A stretch of 64,000 nucleotides of DNA. Source: Mycolicibacterium xanthum (GTDB lineage: Bacteria > Actinomycetota > Actinomycetes > Mycobacteriales > Mycobacteriaceae). This document shows, piece by piece, positions 49,048-57,069 of the stretch (position 1 is the first letter of the stretch; each line of letters begins with the position of its first letter). The translations under genes and the position numbers were made by a program. The stretch spans positions 29,039-93,038 of the forward strand of contig NZ_JAIFZS010000048.1 in the NCBI RefSeq assembly GCF_019710635.1. Reading direction: 5' to 3'. Under the pieces are notes generated by a model. That model made no database searches, had not been told where the DNA came from, and was given only the letters and a program-made list of their open reading frames with translations.

Positions 49048-50648
49048 TCATTCGGCCACAGTTGCGGACAGGATGAGGTCCGAGGCCTTTTCTCCGATCA
49101 GGACGCTCGCCGCGTGGGGATGGCCGCGAATGGCCGTCGGCATGATCGAAGCGTCGGCGACCCTGAGTCTGGCTATGCCGCGGACCCGGAGTTGTGGGTC
49201 CACCACGCTGGCATCGTCATTGCCCATTCGGCAGGTGCCGATTAGGTGATAGATCGTGTGCGAGCACGTTCTGAGGGCCTCGTCAAGCGTGTCGTCATCG
49301 AAGCGAAGTGCACCAATAGGTCGCGCGATCTTGCCGAGCGCGCCTTTCCATTCGGGTGACTCGGCGATCGTGGCGCATGCCCGTAGACCTGCCATCATCG
49401 CGGTCCGGTCAGCGCCATCGGGATCGCTGAGGTATCGCGGATCGATGATGGGTTTGGCATGGGGATCGGCTGATCGCAAGGTGATCTGGCCCCGGCTCTT
49501 GGGCCTGAGAAGGACGCAGCCGAGTGACACCGCATGCCCGTACGGCTCGCCCAGCCCTTCATCGAAGAATGCCGCTGGGCTGAAGAGCAATTCGAGATCA
49601 GGTAGTTCGAGGTCAGGCCGACTGCGGATGAACCCGTAGGCCTCTGCAACATTGGATGTCAGCATGCCGCGCCGCCGCAGCAGATAGTTGGCGAGTTCGC
49701 GTGGCTTCTCGGCATCGAACAGCGTGCCCCCTGCCACCTCGAACCCCAGTACCGTCAGCAGGTGGTCTTGCAGGTTCTTGCCGACCTCGGGTGACTGGCG
49801 CACGACGTCGATGGTGTTCTGCTCCAACTCTTGGCGCTCACCAATGCCCGAGAGCATCAGAATTGAGGAGAGTTGATTGCACCACCGCACGCGATCACCT
49901 CGCGCTGGGCGTTGGCCACGATGCGCGCGCCATCGCGCTCGAACTCCACGCCTACGGCCCGTCCCTGCTCGACGATGATGCGGGTCGCGGTGGCACCGGT
50001 GAGCACGCGAAGGTTGTCTCGCTTCATCGCGGGTCGGAGATAGGCGTCCGCGCTACTGCACCGCGCGCCCTTACGTTGGGTGACAACGGCTTCGCAGAAG
50101 CCCTCAGGCGACCGTGAATTCGGGCGGGCGGGTGCATATCCGCAGTCCTGTACCGCCGCCAGCCACAGGGCGGTCCATGCCCGTGGGCTTCGCTGTCGTG
50201 AGATCGTCAGCGGCCCGGCCACGCCGCTCTGGCCGCGGTCGACGGAGTCCGCCGCGTCGGTGACATTTTCGATGCGGCGAAAGTACTGCTGCGCCTTGTC
50301 GAACGACCACTCATCGCTGACGAGAGCGGCCCATTCTTCGTAGTCGGCGGCGAAGCCACGTGCCCACAGCATCGCGTTCATTGACGATGAGCCGCCGAGC
50401 AGTTTCCCTCGGGGCCAATAGATTTGCCGCGCATTGAGCTCTTTCTGGGGCTCGGTGAGGTAGTCCCAATCCATGGCGGTGCGGAACAGCTTGGGGAACG
50501 CAGCCGGGATATGAACGAACTTGTCTTTGTCTTCCGGTCCCGCCTCTAGCGCGACGACACGCGCACCAGCATCGGTGCTCAGCCGGTTGGCCACAACGGC
50601 ACCCGCCGAATCGGTTCCCACGACGACGTAGTCAGCACTTATGTCCAT
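49048..50648 (-). pseudogene. GMC oxidoreductase (Rv1279/BetA-like), frameshifted
   Basis: The N-terminal half (50648 to about 49860) and the C-terminal half (to 49048) are in different frames and meet at GGAINSPQ / LMLSGIGERQ, so one base is missing near 49860. Joined length is about 530 residues, the normal size. The FAD-binding block (WPRGKLLGGSSSMNAMLWARG), and both catalytic histidine regions (CSHTIYHLIGTCRMG and RGHPHAASVLIG) are present. The Rossmann motif is altered, VVGTDSAGAV, with Asp where Rv1279 has Gly. Both lesions argue that the gene is dead rather than misread. Confidence 0.82.
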
Positions 50649-50849
50649 GTCAATACCCCCGTTCCAGAGAGCATACGGGCGGCGACCTGCGCTGGGCCCC
50701 GAATGCTTTCACCTTCGAATGCTTGAGCCCCCTCGAGATATCAGAGAGGACGCGGCACGGACTGTGAAATGCTCTGGCTACCGGTTCCAGATTGTGTACT
50801 TGGCTTTGTATCAACTCTGCAAGTTGTTCCGGAAGTTTCGGCGGGCCGC

Positions 50850-51664
50850 TTATGTCATTCGCGGAGAGGCGACGGCGAATAGCTGCCACTCGCCGGGCAC
50901 GCCTTTGAGTTCGTGAGAGCCGCGTTCGTCGAACTCAAGCCCTGACCCGATCACCAGGTCATGCAGCGTGCTCGACACCAGCACCTCGTTCGGCCCCGCC
51001 AGTGCGCTCACCCGTGCCCCGATGTGCACGGCGATCCCGCCGATGTCGTCGCCGCGGATCTCGCACTCGCCGGTGTGCAGCCCGGCGCGTATCTCGATGC
51101 CGAGCGTCTGCACGGCGTGGCAAATCGCGATCGCGCAGCGGATCGCGAGTTGTGGGCCGTCGAACGTCGCGAGGAAGCCGTCGCCCGACGTGTTCACCCC
51201 GCGTCCTCGAAAGCGGTTGAGTTGCGCCCGCACGACGGCGTCGTGCGCATCGAGCAGCGCATGCCAGTCACGGTCGCCCATCTCCGTCGCCCGATGGGTT
51301 GAGTCCACGATGTCGGTGGACAACACCGTGGCCAGCACCCGATCATCGGCCACGTCTGCCTGCTGGCCGGTGAGGAACTCGGCGATCTCCCGATAGGACT
51401 CGCGCCACGGTTCTACGAAGTGAAGTAAGTTGCGCCCCGGCAGCTCGACGTACTTCGCGCCCGAGATGTGATCTGCGACATTCTTGCCATAAGCGGGCGG
51501 GATGAACTGGTCGTCGGCGTGCTGGACGACCAAGGTCGGCACGCGAACGGCTCGCAGTTTGTGAACCAGGTCGGGACGAACGCGATGTCGCGCTCACCCT
51601 CAGCCGAGGCGCGGTAGGCGACGCGCAAGTCCCCGCTCAGCGCGTAGCGCGTCTCCGAGAACAT
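50850..51664 (-). pseudogene. Alpha/beta-hydrolase-adenylate cyclase fusion (LipJ-like), internal deletion
   Basis: ATG 51664 begins MFSETRYALSGDLRVAYRAS, the N-terminus of the hydrolase domain, up to IAFVPTWFTNCE. Then the frame changes and the sequence jumps to VRVPTLVVQHADDQFIPP, the end of the same domain, so about 170 residues with the nucleophile Ser are gone (junction near 51560). The cyclase domain is complete: VLSTDIVDSTHRATEMGDRD (metal Asp), RGRGVNTSGDGFLATF (second Asp), VHIGARVSAL and the end WQLFAVASPRMT. The architecture is that of M. tuberculosis LipJ (Rv1900c). Confidence 0.8.
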
Positions 51665-51764
51665 TGCGGAAGTGTATGCCGTAGAGGACGGTGGAGATCT
51701 GGTTGCGCTCGCTGGTGTCGTCCTCGTCGACGGTGAGGACGGATCGAGCAGGGGGAGGATCTCG

Positions 51765-52175
51765 ATGTATCTGCAGTTCCGCGAGGAATTCAATCTTCCT
51801 GCGCATCACATTTTTCGATACTTCGCCACCCCGGCCGACTGGGCCACGCTCTATGGGGCATCCGGCGACACCAAGGCCAAGGGCGACGGCTGGTACGCGG
51901 TTCCGCTGAAGCGTTTCCCGTTTCCACTCGTAGCCCGCAACGTAGCGGCGCAACCCGATCGGCTCGTGCGGTGGATATTTGGTGGGTTCTGGCGCGGAGT
52001 GGGCGAGGTGCGGTTGACCGAGTCGGGCGACATCACCGTCGTCGAGGGTTTCGAGTACATCACCGCGCACGGTCTTTGGCTGCTGGCGACACGCTTCGAG
52101 GAGCGGTTCATGACGTCGGAGTTTGAGCGGATCTGGGCGCTGGGTTGGGACCGTATCCGCCGCAACGAGCGTTGA
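51765..52175 (+). CDS. Small SRPBCC-like protein, unknown function
   Basis: A 136-residue protein starting at ATG 51765 with GGGAGG eight bases upstream. The pattern is like a START/SRPBCC (polyketide cyclase-like) fold: YLQFREEFNLPAHHIFRYFA, PLKRFPFPLVARNVAAQPDR, RWIFGGFWRGVGEVRLTESG, ITVVEGFEYITAHGLWLLAT and the long C-terminal helix (ERFMTSEFERIWALGWDRIR). Such proteins bind hydrophobic ligands. The sequence shows no signal peptide. It begins 101 bases from, and divergent to, the LipJ-like pseudogene. Confidence 0.75.
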   Translation: MYLQFREEFNLPAHHIFRYFATPADWATLYGASGDTKAKGDGWYAVPLKRFPFPLVARNVAAQPDRLVRWIFGGFWRGVGEVRLTESGDITVVEGFEYITAHGLWLLATRFEERFMTSEFERIWALGWDRIRRNER

Positions 52176-52189
52176 TCTCGCGCTGGTTC

Positions 52190-52418
52190 TGCTCCTCGGT
52201 GATCGGTCTCATCCCAACGAAACACCGCGAGACCATGGAAGAGCAGGCCGATTCCCCACCCCAGGGCGGGCCACACCGGGCAGAAGTATCCGCTGGAGCT
52301 TGCAGTACCAGACCACGACCAGTACGGCGTTGACGACGAGGTAGGCGGCCAGGTGCCACCAGAATCCGCGTTTCGCGTGGATTCGTCCTATCGCTTGGTG
52401 TCGGTGTTCATCGGTCAT
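52190..52418 (-). pseudogene. 2TM-domain protein, frameshifted
   Basis: MTDEHRHQAIGRIHAKRGFW, WHLAAYLVVNAVLVVVW starts at ATG 52418 behind AGAGG. The expected continuation (GYFCPVWPALGWGIGLLFHG, LAVFRWDETDH) is in the next frame after about 52312. Together they make a complete two-helix 2TM protein of about 90 residues. The in-frame continuation (KLQRILLPGVARPG) is unrelated. Confidence 0.75.
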
Positions 52419-52460
52419 CTCGCCTCTTTCGACCCGGCATTCTGCGCCGTCGCCGAGCAT

Positions 52461-52824
52461 ATGAGGCCACGGCCGGGTGGTCGATCACCGGTGTCTATCC
52501 CGAGCCCGGGCGGCGAGGGAAATTAGCTTGCCTCCAGCGTTCGAGCCCGAACCATCACTGCGGAATCTCGTACTTTCCGCTCTGCCGGTGGGCCATGAGC
52601 AGCCCGGTCGGCGGCGACTTCGACTTCGGCGGCCGAACGTGCGGGTGGTGGTGATCGCCCTACCCTGGGTCCGGAACGTCTGCGATGCCCCTTCTTGCAG
52701 CGCTGAATTGTCCCTCCCCGACGAGATCATCAGATTGTCCAACCTGGCCTTCGGGGGGCCGGACGCGAGCACCCAAACAGTGCGAATTGCCTTGCCGTCG
52801 ACGTACCAGACATAGCATCGGCGG
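52461..52824. other. Stretch without a recognisable gene
   Basis: Open frames exist on both strands over these 364 bases but none has a ribosome site, conserved motif or plausible codon use. I see no terminator or repeat. Confidence 0.45.
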
Positions 52825-53358
52825 GTGGTGGCTGATCTGGTCAACGGCATTCCTCGGATGGACCTGACGAGTAGTGGTCCACCCCTGGTGGTTCGTGTGG
52901 CAACTCGCCTGCTGGGGACCAAGTCCGGTACCGCGATCCACCGGCGGTTGTTCGCGCCGATCGACACGGTGCTGATGCGCCTGACCGGTGGCCGGGTCAA
53001 TTCTTCGTTTGGTCGTTTCCCGATCGTGGTGTTGCACACGACGGGTGCCCGGTCGGGAGTGCAGCGCGACGTGCCGGTGCTCTACTTCACCGATGGGAAC
53101 GACGTCATCCTTACCGCGTCGAACTATGGTCGGGCCAAGCATCCAAGCTGGTATTACAACTTGCTCAAACATCCTGAGTGCGAACTGTTCGCGGGTGGCC
53201 ACAGCGGCCACTTCGTAGCCCGCCCGACCGTGGGGACTGACCACGATCGGTTGGTCGCGCTCGCAGAAAGCTGGGCCTCGAACTTCTCGGTGTATTTGGC
53301 CAGAACGAACGGTATTCGCGAGATCCCCATGCTTCGTCTGACACCGACGAATCAGTAG
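52825..53358 (+). CDS. Deazaflavin (F420)-dependent nitroreductase family protein (Ddn-like)
   Basis: A 177-residue protein of the split-beta-barrel flavin/deazaflavin family. The core reads RFPIVVLHTTGARSGVQRDV, PVLYFTDGNDVILTASNYGR and AKHPSWYYNLLKHPECELFA, which matches Ddn and related F420-binding enzymes (the H-P-x-W-Y-x-N-L motif is diagnostic). They reduce nitroimidazoles and quinones using F420H2 and sit at the membrane. GTG 52825 is the longest start; ATG 52858 (MDLTSSGPP) is an alternative, neither with a convincing ribosome site. Confidence 0.87.
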   Translation: MVADLVNGIPRMDLTSSGPPLVVRVATRLLGTKSGTAIHRRLFAPIDTVLMRLTGGRVNSSFGRFPIVVLHTTGARSGVQRDVPVLYFTDGNDVILTASNYGRAKHPSWYYNLLKHPECELFAGGHSGHFVARPTVGTDHDRLVALAESWASNFSVYLARTNGIREIPMLRLTPTNQ

Positions 53359-53388
53359 GTCCAGCGACCTGTACAACTCGGCACTGGA

Positions 53389-53774
53389 AACCGTGGCTGG
53401 GGGTCGCCGAGGACACACCGCTCGACATCGGAGGACACCGGCTGCGGTTCATCGCCACCCTGCATGTGCCGCACAACTGGGAAGCCGGGCTGTGGTTCGA
53501 CGAGACGACCTCGACGCTGCTGGCCGGTGACCTGCTGACCCATGTCGGCAACCCACCCCCGCTGACGGAGTCAGACGTCGTCGAAAAGGCCATCGCCACC
53601 GAGGAGCTGTTTCGCGCCACCGGCCTGACCACCATGCTGACCCCAACACTGCATCAGCTCGCCGACCTGCAGCCCACAACGCTGGCGCTGATGCATGGCG
53701 CATCGTTCACCGGCGACGGCGCGGCGCAACTGTGCGGGCTGGCCGCCGGTTACACCGAGCTTGCCGCACGGTAG
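53389..53774 (+). pseudogene. C-terminal remnant of a metallo-beta-lactamase-fold protein
   Basis: In one frame from about 53389: KPWLGVAEDTPLDIGGHRLR, FIATLHVPHNWEAGLWFDET, STLLAGDLLTHVGNPP (Asp ligand), then PTLHQLADLQPTTLALMHGA with the final His. This is the latter half of an MBL-fold protein like the flavodiiron/ODP group. The N-terminal HxHxDH motif is absent and the sequence begins just after the stop of the Ddn-like gene, so the 5' half is deleted. Confidence 0.72.
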
Positions 53775-53802
53775 TCAGGCCCCCCAGCTCTTTCGCCGGC
53801 TC

Positions 53803-54033
53803 TTAAGCAGCCTCCCGCGATCGGACCTCCACCTCATTGATCCCTCGGCGCAGCTGATCGGCCAGATACCATTCCTCACTGCTGTGCGCATCGTGCAGAG
53901 CCTTGCCGACTGCCAACTTGGCATCCTTGAGGTGTACCCGGCGTTCATCGCCGACCGTGGAGATGGCATCCAGCACCGCAACCATGGCCTCCTGGCAGGC
54001 GCTGGCGAAGCTGGTGAAATTCTTGACCGTCAT
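53803..54033 (-). CDS. Small helical protein, unknown function
   Basis: A 76-residue protein on the minus strand. ATG 54033 follows GGGAGAGCAAA. It is predominantly helical: FTSFASACQEAMVAVLDAIS, VHLKDAKLAVGKALHDAHSS, EEWYLADQLRRGINEVEVRS. No motif or membrane segment is seen and no family was recognised. A good ribosome site and even composition favour a real gene. Confidence 0.6.
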   Translation of the reverse strand: MTVKNFTSFASACQEAMVAVLDAISTVGDERRVHLKDAKLAVGKALHDAHSSEEWYLADQLRRGINEVEVRSREAA

Positions 54034-54329
54034 TTTGCTCTCCCTAGCCTCTATAACAACTTCGCTAAGAAGGTGATTCCGTTACAACAGAGAGTGCCGA
54101 GGCGCTGATTCATGCTCGGCGGCAAGGAAACTCCCCGGGCGCGGTGGAGTTCGGGCCTGCTCCTCGCAGCTGTGTTGCTTCATTGAGATATCCCTGGGGC
54201 CGAGGCCTGAGCTGGAAGCCGTGGGCTCGCAGTCGATGAAGGGGCCATTGGTCCCTTCCTGCCCGGGCGGTTGAGGTCAATAGTGGTGGACGGGGTTGGG
54301 TACGAATGCGTTGGGGAAGGGGGATTGTC
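54034..54329. other. Intergenic gap before the CrtI-like gene
   Basis: About 300 bases between divergent small genes. No gene or strong structure is seen. GGAAGGGGG at its right end is the ribosome site of the next gene. Confidence 0.4.
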
Positions 54330-55871
54330 ATGGTCGAGCGAGTGGATGCCGTGGTCGTCGGAGCCGGGCTCGGCGGGTTGGCGGCGGCGGTGACGCTGGC
54401 CGGTGCGGGGAAGAGAACTGTGGTGCTGGAGCAGCATTCTGTCGCTGGCGGCTACGCCTCGTCATTTCAGCGCGGCCCGTACCGGTTCGATACGGCATTG
54501 CATGAACTCAGCGGGCTCGCCCCGGGCGGCGGCTCGGACGCGCTCTACCGGCAACTGGGCATCTGGCACCGTCTGCGCCCAAACCGGTTGGACCCGCTGT
54601 ACGTCCTGCGCGGTCCCGGCCGGCAGATCGTCGCCCATGCCGATGCGTTCGCCTATGAGGCCGAGCTCATCCGACACTTTCCTGGGCAGGCAGACCAGAT
54701 CCGGGCCTATCTCGATGATGCGATGGCGGTCTATCGTGACGTGCGCCGTCTGACCACCGATCGGGCGACCGGCCATGATCCATCACCAGACAAGATGGTT
54801 GGGCGGTATCCGGCCATGGTCCAAGCAAGTGGTGAAACCTGGGATCAGATGATGGCCCGTCACGTGACTGATCCACAGTTGCGTGCGGTACTCGGCGCAT
54901 TTTGGGTATATCTGGGTCTACCGCCGTCGCAGTGCGCCGCCCTGCTAGGAGGGGTTGTCACCGGGACATACCACCAGCATGGGGGCTGGTACCCCGAAGG
55001 TGGCGCACAAGCCATCAGCGCCGCACTCGCCGACGTGCTGCACGAACATGGTGGTGAGATCCGCTGCGGGCAGCCCGTGACGGGTCTTGACGTCGAGGGT
55101 GACCGTGTGTTGGCGGTCACGACGGATCAGGGATTGCGACTAGAGGCTGATGTGTTTGTCTCCAACGCCAGCGCGCTCACGACTGCGCTGGAACTCGTTG
55201 GACGTGAACACCTTCCGGTCGAGTACGTGGAACGGATCGAGAAACCAGCGCCGTCTTACACCACCTTTTCGGTCTACCTCGGCCTAGACCGCGACAACCT
55301 AGGCGAGCAGGAGGCGGCGCACGAATGGTTCCTCAACGCGACCTGGGATGCCGATGAGGCGTGGCAGGCCGCACAGTCCGGCGATTGGGACCGGGTCGGC
55401 CTGTCTGTCACCGACTACACCCATGTCGATCCTGGATGCGCACCACCCGGTCACGGCGTGGTGGTGCTGACCACCGTAGCCCCCTGGGGGTATCAAAACG
55501 TGTGGGGAACCGGTGGTGACCTGACCGGTTACCACGACAACCCGGCCTATGTCCGGGTCAAGCAGGAGGTGGCCGATGCACTGGTCCGGCGAGCCGTCGA
55601 CGAATTTCCCGCGCTGGCCGATTCCATCTGCTACCGCGAGGCCTCGACACCCTTGACGAACTTCCACTACACCCACAATCCGCACGGGGCGATCGAGGGC
55701 TACGAGAACAGCCCCGCCAACTCCGGGCTGGGCTGGCTACCCCACCACACACCGATGACCAACCTCTTTCTCGCAGGTGCTTGGACCAACAGTGGAGGCA
55801 TGAACGCCGCCATCAACTCCGGTGTCGAAGCCGCCCAGCAGATCCTGACACGATCACGCACCCCGGTCTAA
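54330..55871 (+). CDS. FAD-dependent oxidoreductase, phytoene desaturase/carotenoid isomerase (CrtI-like) family
   Basis: A 513-residue flavoprotein. The N-terminal dinucleotide motif is VDAVVVGAGLGGLAAAVTLA with E in VVLEQHSVAGGYASSF, and the C-terminal family signature is FLAGAWTNSGGMNAAINSGV. Inside are GGWYPEGGAQAISAALADVL and SNASALTTALELVG, typical of CrtI/CrtN/CrtO and retinol-saturase relatives. These enzymes desaturate or isomerise polyenes, but related proteins act on fatty-acid-like chains, so the substrate is open. ATG 54330 is preferred to ATG 54306 because GGAAGGGGG is positioned seven bases upstream of the former. The gene is intact and has no carotenoid genes as neighbours. 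Confidence 0.87.
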   Translation: MVERVDAVVVGAGLGGLAAAVTLAGAGKRTVVLEQHSVAGGYASSFQRGPYRFDTALHELSGLAPGGGSDALYRQLGIWHRLRPNRLDPLYVLRGPGRQIVAHADAFAYEAELIRHFPGQADQIRAYLDDAMAVYRDVRRLTTDRATGHDPSPDKMVGRYPAMVQASGETWDQMMARHVTDPQLRAVLGAFWVYLGLPPSQCAALLGGVVTGTYHQHGGWYPEGGAQAISAALADVLHEHGGEIRCGQPVTGLDVEGDRVLAVTTDQGLRLEADVFVSNASALTTALELVGREHLPVEYVERIEKPAPSYTTFSVYLGLDRDNLGEQEAAHEWFLNATWDADEAWQAAQSGDWDRVGLSVTDYTHVDPGCAPPGHGVVVLTTVAPWGYQNVWGTGGDLTGYHDNPAYVRVKQEVADALVRRAVDEFPALADSICYREASTPLTNFHYTHNPHGAIEGYENSPANSGLGWLPHHTPMTNLFLAGAWTNSGGMNAAINSGVEAAQQILTRSRTPV

Positions 55872-55940
55872 ACACCATCGAAGCAGGCCAAATCCCAGCA
55901 GTCGATTTCACCAAGCCGCGATAAGCCTCTTCGTCCGCCG

Positions 55941-56000
55941 TCATGGCATCACCTCGACCCACGCGATGTGCCCCTCGAAGCCTAGGGACAGATGGCGATT
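55941..56000 (-). pseudogene. Short relic of a cyclase-ATPase C-terminus
   Basis: The minus strand encodes LSLGFEGHIAWVEVMP-stop, matching the ends of the cyclase relics at 48083 and 63603 (TSLGFEGHMQWAEAMP). Only the last about 17 codons are recognisable. On the plus strand, an unrelated 56-residue open frame (55992-56162) overlaps. Confidence 0.6.
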
Positions 56001-56175
56001 GGCATCGACGAGCTGATCGGTGCGGTACACCTCGCCATCGGTCAGCCCGAACGATACATCGAGGCCTCCCGCACCCAACCGGCAAGCGGCCGTGGCATTC
56101 ATGCGATGATGTGGGCCCACTTGAGCACGAAATCGCAATCAACTATCGTCATCGCCGATTAGCGGGTCCGGCCCG

Positions 56176-56250
56176 GCGGCGCTCCTGAAGTACGTTCGTG
56201 AGGGGGACGCGGTTGTGGTGTGGAAGCTCGACCGCCTTGGCCGCAACATG
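56176..56250 (+). pseudogene. Serine resolvase fragment
   Basis: The plus strand reads AALLKYVREGDAVVVWKLDR-LGRNM, the conserved block of serine resolvases/invertases (R-x-G-D-x-L-V-V-x-x-L-D-R-L-G-R). Both the catalytic Ser N-terminus and the helix-turn-helix are missing. Confidence 0.7.
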
Positions 56251-56313
56251 CCCGGACGAGTACGAAAGTGTGACCGACAGTCGAAAGGCTGCCGAGCCGT
56301 CATCCGGCACCGG

Positions 56314-56819
56314 CTACCAGGCCAAGGAGCCGGGAATTCCCTTGAACGGCCCGACGATCCAGCTTGTGATCCAGCCGCCGTAGAAGCCACCGGGCTGCGG
56401 AATGGCCTCCTCGCCATTGACGGTGCAGCGGTCAACTAGTGCGGGCATCACGGCGACCGCGCCAGTGATCGGCTCGAAGCCCGGGCTGGGGTTCAGGTAG
56501 CTCCAGGCGGCTTTCGGCGCGACTCGTGTGTCGGTCACTAGGTCGTAGTAGGTGGCCTGGCCCTTCCACTCACACGACGACGACCCCGACGTCTCGCGCA
56601 GCACCCCCTCAGGGAAGAAGGCATCGCGGGGCAGGTAACCGTCGGCGGGTGGCTGGTCTCCAGCACCCGCCACGCGCGGGTGGTGGAGGCGATGGTCGTC
56701 CCACCCAGTTCCACGGTGATCGAGCCGACGAAAGTCTCTAGCCGTGGCGGGCGCGGGTAACCCCACACCGACTCCTGCCCGGGACCGGGTTTGACGGGCT
56801 TTGGCCGCATTGTCACCAT
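56314..56819 (-). pseudogene. DUF427-domain protein, frameshifted
   Basis: ATG 56819, with GAGGA upstream, starts MVTMRPKPVKPGPGQESVWG, then FVGSITVELGGTTIASTTRA and WRVLETSHPPT. The next DUF427 block (GYLPRDAFFPEGVLRETSGS, SSCEWKGQATYYDLVTDTRV, AAWSYLNPSPGFEPITG) is in another frame after about 56640. The last part, GGWITSWIVGPFKGIPGSLAW-like (GGWITSWIVGPFKGIPGS), is complete. One base is missing or gained. The function of DUF427 proteins is unknown. Confidence 0.8.
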
Positions 56820-57069
56820 GAAATCCTCGCAGTTACGTCCAGAGTGTCCTCGGCGTCTGGCGTGACCGCTCGACTTGAGGGGCGGCGGCGCGACCCACAT
56901 ACCCGACAACAGTCCACTCGCCCATTGTGAGCCTGTCTCGATGGACTGTTCCGCTACAGCTTTCCGCAGGGTCGTCCCACGGAACCACCGATGTGTCGGC
57001 TCCTGTAGGAGACCGATGACGGCGACAAGTTCGCCGACGAGTTCTGAGTAACTCCGCCAAAAGGGCATG

